The position numbers were made by a program, and so were the translations under genes. Of a stretch of 64,000 nucleotides of DNA, positions 36,445-46,630 are shown in pieces; position 1 is the stretch's first letter, and each line of letters opens with the position of its first letter. The notes below the pieces were generated by a model, which saw only the letters and a program-made list of their open reading frames with translations, was not told where the DNA came from and ran no database searches. Source of the stretch: Anadara kagoshimensis (taxonomy: Eukaryota; Mollusca; Bivalvia; Arcoida; Arcidae); the NCBI GenBank assembly GCA_021292105.1, contig CM037874.1:39968404-40032403 (forward strand), given 5' to 3'.

Positions 36445-37539
36445 ATAGAATAGGTTTTGTCTTTGTAATTACTCACAAATTTAATCTCTCATATAAGAAA
36501 GGAAGCCCAAGTTGGGGGAATAACAAGGGACTTTAGGGAAAATTTATAAATAAAATATTATACCCATTTGAATAGGTCTCTATCCATTTCTTTCCATGTA
36601 AAACTGTGTTTGATCTTTAAGTTTCACATTTCTGCATGGATTTTATGTAAATTTGGTATAAATATTTGCAAACATGAGACTATAACTTATAAGAATCCAT
36701 TATGAGTATCCATGTAGGATAGAGAAATCTTACCCGAGAATGAAAGGAACATGGAACAATGGGACAATTGCCAATAGTGGAAACAAGCTCTATCATAGCA
36801 TATTTGGTTAATTATAAAACACAATTCACCATTATCTGGGGAAATAGATGCTGCATAGAACAAACAGGAAAGTTGACAAAAGAATAATTGAAGTTTGTTA
36901 TATCACTTTAAATGTAGTTTTTCTTGGGTGTCATAATTGAGGTACAAGTCCAAATATTACCAACACTAGTGAAAATAGAAATTCATAACCCAGGAAATGT
37001 AATTTATTACTGATTCAACAAAAATTGTTCCCAACAAAAACTATTTTAGAAATAACTTTCAATTTGTTGTTGATTAAAACAAATCTATCATAAATTGCTT
37101 CACAAAATCTAGTTGAATCTTGTAAACCACAACAAATTGAAAGATATTTCTTGTATTTACCATTGCCATTTATTTACAAAATGCCAATCGTTTTACATGT
37201 TTTAGCATGACAAAATATTGGTTTTCATTTCTTATCTGCTGGTTTTGTCAGTGAATGAAACAACACCATTTATCCTTTTTAAAGTATTTAGACCTGTCTT
37301 TTTAAGGCATTTTTTCTCTTCAATGCATTAAGCTCTGCCTTCTTTGATGTCGCAACAAACAAACCAAACCAAAATCAGACTTAACAATAGGCTGACAAGT
37401 CATGCTAGTTTATTGAAATGTAAATATTATTCTTGTTAATAAGTTTTTGAGAGAAAAAGATCAGTGATTGTAAATCTATTTTTATCTATTAAACAGCAAA
37501 TAGAATGCTAATTTTTTGCTATTTTTCTTTTTAATTCAG
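36445..37539. other. Intron with repeat family D fragment
   Basis: About 36720-36940 (GGAAACAAGCTCTATCATAG ... GGAAAGTTGACAAAAGAATA) matches 55085-55240 in the same orientation, defining a dispersed family here called D. The remaining sequence is AT-rich and I see no exon in it. Confidence 0.6.
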
Positions 37540-37668
37540 AATGTTTGGTTCAGAGAGCAAAAATAAGCTTCCACTTGGAGAATTTTTAACAGCAGTTGGT
37601 CAGTTGAAATTTAGAGGGACTTCAGTTTTATTTAGATTTCCCCAGTCTTGCACTACATCATTAAAAAA
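37540..37668 (+). CDS. EF-hand/PPP gene, exon with degenerate EF-like motif
   Basis: Acceptor CTTTTTAATTCAG and donor AAAAAA|GTAAGT bound 129 bp with one base completing a Lys codon. The frame begins MFGSESKNKLPLGEFLTAVG, which has the spacing of a degenerate EF-hand loop (SESKNKLPLGEF). It then runs into QLKFRGTSVLFRFP and a Ser/Thr-rich end. Phase fits both neighbours. No calcium ligands are conserved, so I read it as a structural third hand at most. Confidence 0.88.
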
Positions 37669-38079
37669 GTAAGTCCTATATTATCATCAAAAAAGTTATC
37701 AGATTTCAAATTTCAACTGAGAAGTGTTTTTTTGGCAATAATGAGAGTAGGTGACAGGGTAATCAGGCCACAGGAATCCATGGATAATATGCAATACATA
37801 TCACAACCACTGCACATGATCACATATCATATTGACTTTCTCTGATAATGACAACAAAACGAGATGTAGTTACACATCTGACATTGTTGTGCATCATCCA
37901 ATCTTGTGATAGAGCATCAATAAGAACATGTTCTATTCAAGCTAGCTTCATCATTATATCCATACACATTTAAAGAGCATTGATACACATTTTTACTTAA
38001 CCATAACCCAAGCTATTGACTGTTTAGACATGTTATTCATGAAACGGTTGCTAATCACTCACTATATTCCAGTTTTGTG
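37669..38079. other. Intronic, nothing recognised
   Basis: AT-rich intron sequence after the donor at 37669. The open frame running through it is simply read-through of the exon region. Confidence 0.4.
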
Positions 38080-38475
38080 TTTATTTACTTCTAAATCTGC
38101 TTGTTTAGAATCCATAATTGCCTGTGGATTTGCACACAGAACAGTTTATCTCCCTTTCACAGAAAAAAAAGAAAAAAAGAGTAAAAAATGAAAGAAGTCC
38201 AGCTGATTTAAATAAATAACAATGTACATTATACCCATTATTTAATGTAGATTTCATTCATCTGTCATCGTTATTTTTTAATAAAAAGTTATAATTTTAA
38301 GATATTATTGATCAATTATTATGAATCAAAGAGAACACTTCTGGGAATTCCTGTTGTAACCTGTATCACATGTCTAATTCAATGAAATTCATAGATAACA
38401 TCATTATCTAGTGTTTGAGGTATGATTTTATTGATTTTACTTGAAAAGTTTGGTAAATATGCACAATCAAGATTT
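38080..38475. repeat. Dispersed repeat family C, degenerate proximal part
   Basis: TTTATCTCCCTTTCACAGAA, AATAAAAAGTTATAATTTTA, GAATTCCTGTTGTAACC, TCTAATTCAATGAAATTCAT and GGTATGATTTTATTG match in order 42265-42735, where the same motifs occur with modest divergence. Family C therefore has at least three copies in this gene. Confidence 0.7.
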
Positions 38476-38906
38476 TGCGCACAGTCCTGTATATCTCATT
38501 AGAGTGGGTATTATCCCGTTAATAACCATCACTAAGTTTGATTGACCACATAGCATACAGGTGTTCTTTCATCCACAATCAAGGTCACCTATACATGCTA
38601 TATAAAGAACCATTAAAGCACATGAAGACGTGTGCAGTGATGCCTGAAGGCATGATGTGTTAGTTATTGTCTGATCTTATGCCAGTTAGCAGAGTTGTTA
38701 TATCAAAAAAAATTAGTGTTTATTTTGTACATTCCTTGCCGACATTTCATTGCCAGAGCTGGTAGCCAAATATGCTGTTTATAAAGTGCTATAATAACGT
38801 TATAATTGATTTGTTCCTAATAATTTTTTGCTGTTAACTGAATATGCCATTATTAAGTTGACTGTATATATACATATATATTTTTAAAATTTTTATTGCT
38901 TTAAGG

Positions 38907-39625
38907 TAGAGCTGAAACGAATGTTCGAATATTTGATTACGAATAGATTTTTGGTGGTATTCGAATGCTAAATTGGTATTCGAATATTTGTTCCCATAGG
39001 AAAACATGTGGTAAAAAAATAATTCTGATGAAAGAATTCAAGTTATATTTCATCTGGAAGAATAAATATATCACACAGCATAAAACCTACTTTCAGATGC
39101 TTCCTTTTATTCTTCATTTTTATTCATAAAAAACTTTATTAATCCAAACAGTCACCAGAAAGTCGGGAAAGACTCCACAACCTAACAGTTCCTCCTGCCA
39201 TGTGCTTTTCGGTTTATTTACTTCCTGTCATTATGTCATATCATGATTATGTCCCTTTAAATTCATTATACATGTTATTCAAGGTAGCAGAGTTGGTAAC
39301 GACTATTTTTCGGGTTAACGTAAAATATAGCAGTCACATGTTTTACTGCTTATATGGTCTTAACATTAAATCTAGGTTTATTTAAAAGAATATTAAAGAG
39401 ATCATGATTTTATCATCGTCATACAGCCTTCCTATGAATAAGGAATATATAATAAGGTAATTTTTTCATCTGTTTCATGCAATCCACATCGTTTGCATCC
39501 AAAAAATGCCCTAAATATAGCTGTGTTTCAAAAAAAGATGGAGAGTTTCTCTTTGGTGTCAAATATTTGAATAGGATTCGAATAACAGCTCACGAATCCT
39601 AAATTTGGTATTCATTTCAGCTCTA
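38907..39625. mobile_element. hAT-type MITE with 8-bp target duplication
   Basis: The element starts TAGAGCTGAAACGAATGTTC and ends GAATACCAAAT...-type inverted sequence closing with ATTCATTTCAGCTCTA, giving TIRs of about 16 bp with one mismatch. It is flanked on both sides by CTTTAAGG (38899-38906 and 39626-39633), a perfect 8-bp direct repeat. An 8-bp duplication plus a TAGRGCTGMAACGA-like TIR is characteristic of hAT-superfamily non-autonomous elements. At 719 bp and with no transposase frame, it is a MITE or internally deleted copy. The intact duplication argues for a fairly young insertion. Confidence 0.9.
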
Positions 39626-39633
39626 CTTTAAGG

Positions 39634-40288
39634 CCTCCAGCGCATGGCATTGTAAAATACACATTCAACATCAATGGCCTGGATAATAATATAACAAAGA
39701 TATTACAATGCATTATTTATATACATTCACAACATGCCCAATATGTAAGATGATGTGATTATATTCTGTTTAGTTGTTAAAGTTTCAATAAGGTCTTTCC
39801 TCATTTTTATATACATAGAATATAAACATGCTAACTTTTTGTATAAGATGAACATTGTTGGCATGATAAGTAGAATAAGCTATAGCTTTAAAAAGCTTTT
39901 TGAGAGAGTGATAATGGCTTTGCAGTAAGGTATTAAGGTGACAGAGGTCTAGACAGAGGTCTAGACATGTAATTGGTCTGTTACCTGATTAAAGCCTCTA
40001 TTCTTTTTATACACCCTTTTTTGGTATGATGTTATCATGCTGGTTACATATTGACTTTGAGTTGTGGCCCTTTGAAAATTGTGTCTGGATTAATTTCTAA
40101 AACTGTTTGTCAAAAGGATAAAAAACACAATTATAGCAGAAATAGCAGCTGCACATATTTTTCAACATAAGTGCAAATAAAAAAATGGTGCATTATTTTT
40201 GACGCAGCCTTTTTTACAAATTACATTTAGTGATTTTTGGTCATCATCACATCAAAATATTCAGGTCTATATGTATTTTATGTTTTAG
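39634..40288. other. Intronic, nothing recognised
   Basis: AT-rich sequence upstream of the exon at 40289, with a short direct duplication of ACAGAGGTCTAG near 39942-39966. No other structure seen. Confidence 0.4.
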
Positions 40289-40416
40289 ATTAGATAATAA
40301 TGAAGATTCTGTATTAAACACCTCTGAAGACTCTGAACCTCCGTCAAAGAAACACAGACCAAAATTGATTGATTCTGTCAAAATGTCTTCTTCACCTAAA
40401 AAACTCAACTCAACAG
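40289..40416 (+). CDS. EF-hand/PPP gene, linker exon with basic motif
   Basis: Acceptor TTTATGTTTTAG and donor AACAG|GTATAT bound 128 bp. After one base the frame reads LDNNEDSVLNTSEDSEPPSK, then KHRPKLIDSVKMSSSPKKLN. It is an acidic then basic, Ser/Pro-rich, probably disordered linker. PPSKKHRPK looks like a simple nuclear-localisation type motif, but that is only a pattern match. Phases fit the exons at 37540 and 41174. A family-A repeat starts only seven bases after the donor. Confidence 0.88.
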
Positions 40417-40423
40417 GTATATT

Positions 40424-41091
40424 TTAGCTCACCTGAGCCCAAGGCTTAAAGATGAGCTATTGTAATCTACTTGTATCTTTGTTCTTTGTCAGGTGTGCAC
40501 TTTTCATATGTTAATCCACTCCTCCAAAAGCTCTGGCCCAAATGCATGATATTTGGCATGATGTCTAGGTGAGGGGCTTTCAGTTTTGCACAAATGAAGG
40601 GATTATGTCTCCATGCAGTCCCAAAAAGGAAGAAATATTAAGAAAAAAACTTTAAGTCATCTCCTCTGAAAAAACAAGAGATATAGCTTAGATATCATGG
40701 ATATTTCATGCATAACATACAAATAGGACACCTAGTTTCAGATTTGCACAAATTTGCTAAAATTAGTGTATTTGTCAACATATCTGGAAAACTATATTTT
40801 TTTTGTATAGGTGGATATGTCATTGGAAAAGCATTCTAAATAGTAGATAAAAATAGTCGTTTGACAAACATAAGTTAAGAAAACAAAGTGTGCTAACTAA
40901 AGACTGCCAAAACTGCTGTTTTACAAAGGTAATATAAGGGGTTTTCCAAAACTTTGGGGTTGGACCTGTATATGTACATGATGTAAAGATGTTAACACTG
41001 GAATTTCATTTTTTTGGGGTTTTCTTAAAAAAAACAATTCAGCTAGCCATTGTTAATCAGGTGAGCATATCAGGCCCATTTGGCCTGTTAT
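40424..41091 (+). repeat. Dispersed repeat family A copy
   Basis: TTAGCTCACCTGAGCCCAAG head, then the internal phrases GATATTTGGCATGATGTCTAGG and TTTCATGCATAACATAC, ending TCAGGCCCATTTGGCCTGTT. It nearly fills the intron between the exons at 40289 and 41174, leaving about 80 bases before the next acceptor. Confidence 0.8.
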
Positions 41092-41173
41092 TTTATTTCT
41101 ATCCATAAAATGATGTCTTTGCGTATATAGTAAAATGTTTTTATAATTAAAATATTAACGTTATTCTGTTTAG

Positions 41174-41320
41174 ATCCAGATAATGACTTATTTAAACTTC
41201 CTGAAGGCAAACCAATCGGTAAACATCACACACAGCCAATGTATGAACTAGCTACTCACACAGTTAAAGTCAGAAGAACTGGTGTTTTATCAGACGTTGT
41301 CAAACTCTGGGATCTGCAAG
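41174..41320 (+). CDS. EF-hand/PPP gene, linker exon
   Basis: Acceptor TATTCTGTTTAG and donor CTGCAAG|GTAAAT bound 147 bp. Two bases complete the Asp codon; the frame reads DPDNDLFKLPEGKPIGKHHT, then MYELATHTVKVRRTGVLSDV and KLWDLQ. It ends with one base of the next codon (phase 1). The exons at both 48986 and 53885 can accept that phase. I recognise no domain here; the basic stretch KVRRTG could be a regulatory segment. Confidence 0.88.
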
Positions 41321-41350
41321 GTAAATTTTTTAAAAAAATTATGAAAATAT

Positions 41351-41499
41351 AACAATTGAACTGTTTTGAAATCGCATTCATAGTCAATATGAATGCCAAA
41401 CCTTTGCACAACAAACTGATCATAATGTGCTATCAAGCATTATTCAGTTTGTCGTGCTAAGTTTTGGCATTCATATCATTTCAAAACAATTCAATTGTT
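41351..41499. repeat. Fold-back (hairpin) element, ~70-bp arms
   Basis: AACAATTGAACTGTTTTGAAAT at 41351 is mirrored by ATTTCAAAACAATTCAATTGTT ending at 41499, and the pairing continues inward (GAATGCCAAA with TTTGGCATTC; GCACAACAAACTGA with TCAGTTTGTCGTGC) leaving a loop of about ten bases near 41425. It starts 30 bases after the donor at 41321. Likely a small MITE; a transcribed hairpin is possible. Confidence 0.85.
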
Positions 41500-41934
41500 A
41501 ATTGTTCTAGTACTCTATCATTCGCTGTGTAAAGGGGAGATAATTACAAGTAACAGTGCACATGTAAAACTGTCAAAACGAAACGAAAACCAGAATTTTT
41601 TTCTGTGAATGGGTAAGACGGATTGAGACATGTCTGACACAATTGATGCACCAGAATCAGTAGATTCAGTGGATGCAGTTTAAAATCTAAAGAGCCAGCA
41701 GCTGAAAATGAAATTAAAGACTGAACCTAAATAATTTTACAGTTGATTACAAAATATTTCAAAGGGACATTTTGCAGTGTTTTGTGATACATGTGTTATT
41801 TCTGGAAAAAAAAGTTTTCTGTTGGTTGTATTTAAGATACAAGATGTTACTTGCATCTAAAGCTATATGCCTACCTTCAAAAGCACCTAGTCTCAGATGA
41901 ACGATGTTAATTTTGTTTAAAGATACATATATAG

Positions 41935-42760
41935 AAGTCAGTTTTTTGTACGGCGTTCATGTCAGTGAAAGCGTACATTGCTATCGCTTTCTGCCAAGAT
42001 CAGGCTTCTTTGCAATGAATAGTACGCATCGGAATATAGTGTGCCTAGTAAGTGAACCTGAAAGGAATATCTATCCATTCTATCGTGAGTTATGAATTCT
42101 GGGACATGTAATGCATTTGCTGACATGGATATCGGGAATAAATTGTCAGAATATATTAACATGTCGCGGCGGGATGCCTCAAATAATTTGTGCAGTTTGG
42201 CAAACTAATCTCGTAGAATAATAAGTAGTCCGTCCATGTTATAGACGAAGACATAATGGACTGTAGGATTTATCTCCCTTTCACAGAAGTGAAATTTAAT
42301 CTAATGATAAATTAGTTTAAAATGCGACAGAAGTCCCGGCGCAACACCAACACACGTTATACTCGTTGAAATAAATTAAAATTAACGCAGATTAGTTAAA
42401 TTCAACTGTGTTGTTTATTTAATAAAAAGTTCTGTGTTGTTTATTTAATAAAAAGTTATGATCTTAAAGTGATCGCATCGTAGGAGGCAAACTTCCAGGA
42501 ATTCCGCCCATTCAACAGTTATGTGTATCACATTTCTAATCCAATGAAATTCATAGACAACGTCACTTCCTAGGGTTGCCCTGAAAAATGTCTTTGATGT
42601 TGAATCTGCATGCCTACATACGAGAAAATTATTTAATTCAACCAACTTTCGTTTTTAAAGAAAATTAAAGCACTTGATTCAGGTATGATTTTATAGAGTT
42701 TACTTGGAGAGAACGATAAATATGCGTAATAAAACTTGTCCTCCTCAGGTCACATCGACA
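41935..42760. repeat. Dispersed repeat family C, proximal part
   Basis: Motifs GTCAGTGAAAGCGTACATTG, CAGGCTTCTTTGCAATGAA, AGTACGCATCGGAAT, TTTGTGCAGT, CTCGTAGAATA and ATCTCCCTTTCACAGAAG match in order the copy at 62325-62850. A duplicated phrase (CTGTGTTGTTTATTTAATAA, twice at 42408-42450) interrupts it. Confidence 0.75.
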
Positions 42761-42764
42761 ACTT

Positions 42765-44149
42765 GAAAGTTACAAATTGATAACAACGCAATAAAGATTG
42801 TTTATTTATTTATTTAATCTGTGTAATAAACATTCAGCATCATATTACCAGGAACATTGAGTCTGGATTATAATTTTAGAAAATGCAGCTGGAATATTCT
42901 ATCCAATACCAGCACTTTGTACAAGATTCGGTTACCGGTTGGGTACAAAATTTGTTACCTGTTAGTCATTTTTCGCCATAGTCAGGATTCATTTTTTTAT
43001 CAGAACTCAAATGAAGTGTATCAAGAATGTTATGTACACAAAAAAACAAACTTTTAAATTCGATTAAAAGTGGTAACCAGCCGTGGGAAACAGCTTTTAC
43101 ATTTTCAGGATATTTCAGATATTTCACTAGAAATATCCACACGTCCAGCCGATCAGTTTCAGATGTCCTATCCGTAACTGCATTAACAAACATTTTTCAA
43201 ATTTAACATGTTTAATAAAAATCGCTTCTGTGTAGAAAAACAATGTATATTGTCAATGTTTACTCATCGGTTTTACGAAACTTTTAAGCTTGATGGCCCC
43301 AAAAATTTAAGAATTTCTGATCTATTAGATTGTGCCATGAAGATAATGACAAGATAATAGACCTACCATTAAAGAATAACAAAAGCATGTTTTAGTTTTG
43401 TTTAGCTAGGAAGGCCGGCATTGGTCATCTAGACCCTAGAAAGTCAAAAGCCAACCGGACTCGCGAGCCTACGTATTTCCCGAACAAAAAAATCTGGTGA
43501 CCTTGGGCCAATGGGCCCGCAGTAATGTCGCATGATGAGCCTGCCTAGTGCTACTACGTACCAAGTTGACCAACACCATTTTCCCAACAGCCGTACATCA
43601 GCACTGTACAGTGCTATGTTTTAAAAATAAAGTTTAATAATTTGCTGAGCTTGGAATTTAATCTTTGGAATTTAGGTTAATTCATATATATGCAAGTTTG
43701 TACAATGTATGTATAACAATAAAGATGATGAGTGGAAACTTCCAAATCCAAGTGGGGTATATGATTGCATAGCATATAAATAAAATGTAGTTATTGTCAC
43801 CTACCAATGGCATTGTAGAAATGAAAATACATTAACATACAACAGGTAATTTTGGAATAAAATGAAGTTCCCCATCTTTGTACAATATCTTCCCCTATTT
43901 GAAATACAGGGAGAACTAACAAAATCTTCAATCCTAGATGCAACCCTTTGTGTAACCATGTTCCCGCTATAATTGACGTATCGCCGACGATGCATTTTAT
44001 GTTCCGACACTGGCCGCCACGCCAGGGTCACGGTAACTAATGACATACTAGTGTCAGTGACGTCATTAAATGGCACAATTCAGGCAGAGTTTTCATTCTT
44101 TTTGTGTGTAATTCAAGCATGTTGGGCTTTTGTTGGAACATTATGGGCG
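42765..44149. other. Intronic mosaic, mostly unassigned
   Basis: The stretch near 43566-43625 (CCAACACCATTTTCCCAACA ... CAGTGCTATGTTTT) matches the end of family C at 63310-63362. The rest is AT-rich with a few short open frames of no recognised family. Confidence 0.5.
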
Positions 44150-44284
44150 TGGCCGGTGATTCGTCAATTCTGTTTGCACTGAAGACAACACATTTGTGAC
44201 GTTATAGATAAAAAGGACGTCAAATCAGACGTTGCGAATATGTGCACAAAACAAAGACGTGGGCATGATATGGATCTACCTTAA
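44150..44284 (-). mobile_element. Partial copy of the 35188-type TTAA element
   Basis: Read on the minus strand from TTAA at 44281, this sequence begins GGTAGATCCATATCATG and follows the left end of the 35188 element for at least 120 bp (TTTGACGTC, TATCTATAACGTCAC, GTGTTGTCTTC). I could not find the opposite end, so it is probably truncated. Confidence 0.65.
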
Positions 44285-45983
44285 TGTGGTATGAAAATAG
44301 TTACAAATATTTCAATATATGTTTAAAAGAGTTAAAATTTATTTAAACTTACAGTTTATCCACAAAATCATGGATGGTATATAATTTATATACAATGTAA
44401 TGACCAGTTATGATTGGTGCATTTCTACATACATGCTTTGCCATTTTGGAAGTGTCAACAGAACAAAAATTAGAGAGAAAAGTGCCCTTAGACACCTTAA
44501 AGGGATACTGAAGTCTAGGGGATTATGACCAAAATCGATAGTTATAAGTACAATATTAATAATAAAATTTAAAAAAATAAAAAATTATTCCATTAAGATA
44601 TATATTTCGCTATTTGAAAATTGCCGAAAATCATCGCCGCAGCTCTTTTGTGTTGGAGGTGAGAAGAACATGCTGTGACGTCATGTGTGAACAAACCTCG
44701 CCATGCTATCAATAGTGTGGTTACAGTATAGTGAAAAAGTTGTTAAAAATATTGTTTAACTATGGTTTTGTGTGCGACCATTGATTGTAAAAATAATTAA
44801 AAAATTATAATAACTTAGAACTTGTCTCTATTTAGACTTATTTTAAATTGCATAATGACCAATATCGGCTAAATCATGTGCACAGTGATCTATGCATCAA
44901 CTGACCTAAAATGATAAAATATTCTTTTTTTTTCACGATAAATCGATAAGATCTCAATTTCTTAAAAGTAGAATTTACATCCCATTCTCGCATACAGGTA
45001 ATTAAGAGATTATCAGTAACCTACAGTACCTTTAAATAGATCCTGTTTATTAGACATTCCATCGCCGGTAATCAAGAGGTAGATCTACCTTACAATATAC
45101 AACATAGATCTGAAGATTGATAGGTGTAAATAATTAAGTGATAAAGTCTTCACGATATCCCATATTAAATGTAAATATCATTAATTTGGAATTTTGGAAA
45201 GATGCATTAAAAATATTTAAATATTTCAAAAGATTGATTTACGAATTATAAATTGATGGGTCGACTGTCGTGACTGGCGGTATGAAATTAAAATGATTTA
45301 AATTAATGAAATATTCCTATTCGTAAATTCAATTTTAAACATCAAAAACTCTTAATTTTTTTTAATTTTTCCCTCGCTTCTCATGTCATTGACGCGAAGA
45401 AAAAAAGAAAGAAAGAAAAGTCTGTAACAGTGTGATCTAGTTCAGGACAATTTTGAATGCTGACGACGAGAGACCGTCAAGGCCCGTCCTTTAAAAAAAT
45501 TGTATAAATTTACTTTTAAATTAATATGACGTTTTCAATTCGACTTGACTACAAATTTCATGAAAATCTCTTAAAAAACTAAAATTAAGTACAATATCCA
45601 CCGTATGTATCATTTACTATGTTATACTGCTGTTCACCATATCATTTCATAATTTCTGCTACTTCAAAAGCGACTGTTTCACATCTTGATATAAATGAAA
45701 TTATCTTGACTACGATTTTGCCTTACAAGTTATAACATATTCAGATATAAATGGAATTATCAGGACATGGATTATACAATTCAAGCAATATTATAATTAT
45801 AGCTAGCGTCATCTTGATATAAATAAAATAATCTTGAGATATATAATACAATCCAAGTAATAATTATTGACATGACTTGTGACATCTTGATATAAGTAAA
45901 ATTATTGTGAGATTTGAAGATATTTGCATGTAAGTACAAATAATTAATACATGTATAAACGATTGTGTGGCGGAAAGGGCTCA

Positions 45984-46300
45984 ATAGACGGTGGTCAGGT
46001 GGCCCAATCGGTATAGCGTCTAGTTAGTATTGTGAAGGTCCCGGGTTCGAGTTCCGGTTACGCCACTGAATTTGTTCTTTTCCTGTTATTTTGGGGAATC
46101 ATCCGACCCTGGGCATTGGCTGATCAACAAGTTGGTCCCAGGGGTGGAACCCGCTGGTTTCTATCAAGGGAGTTGAATAGAAAAAAAGATGGGAGGAATG
46201 TGGCGGACCGTGTAGCTCAATCACGGTAGAACGTCCCGCTAGTATTAGGAAGCTCCCGGGCTCGAGTCCCGGTGTAGCAGCTGCATTTTTCCCTTTCCTG
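45984..46300 (+). mobile_element. tRNA-derived SINE, dimer-like
   Basis: Two tRNA-like heads lie about 215 bases apart. The first (about 45990-46066) has GTGGTCAGGTGGCCCAATCG as a box-A region and GGGTTCGAGTTCC as box B. The second (about 46204-46282) has GTGTAGCTCAATCACGGTAG and GGGCTCGAGTCCC. Each is followed by a CCTTTTCCTGTTA-like tail. The acceptor stems are imperfect, so these are SINE heads rather than working tRNA genes. Confidence 0.75.
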
Positions 46301-46303
46301 TTA

Positions 46304-46370
46304 GTACTGTCATATACCATTTTTTGAATTAAATCATAAAATACATTCAAAAAATGGTATATGACAGTAC
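46304..46370. repeat. Palindrome with perfect 26-bp arms
   Basis: GTACTGTCATATACCATTTT with TTGAAT (46304-46329) is exactly mirrored at 46345-46370 around a 15-base spacer. A related, less perfect palindrome sits at 46902-46958 (TGTCATATAACAG ... GTTATATGACA) and shares the spacer phrase ATAAAATACATT. Confidence 0.95.
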
Positions 46371-46630
46371 ATAAAAAGTAGCTATCCCCTATTCTGATTT
46401 ATTAATGCTTGTTATTCTTTTTTTCATATATAATTATTATTATCATTAATATTATTTTAATGCATATTAACATCATTTTCTGGAAGGACCTATTTATTTA
46501 TTTATTTATTTTATATACGTATTTATTATAAATAAATATAAGTAAAAGTCTGAAATAATTATTGTGAAAAATGATGTTTTTAAAAATTCTCTAAAAATTA
46601 TAGATATTTATGAGATTATCAACATCTTAA

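Noticed and set aside
45990-46066. Functional tRNA gene
   Set aside because: Box A and B are good but the acceptor and anticodon stems pair poorly, and a similar second head follows, so a SINE is more likely.
46099-46350. Minus-strand 83-residue frame with AATPGLEPGSF
   Set aside because: This peptide is the translation of SINE box-B sequence, a common spurious frame.
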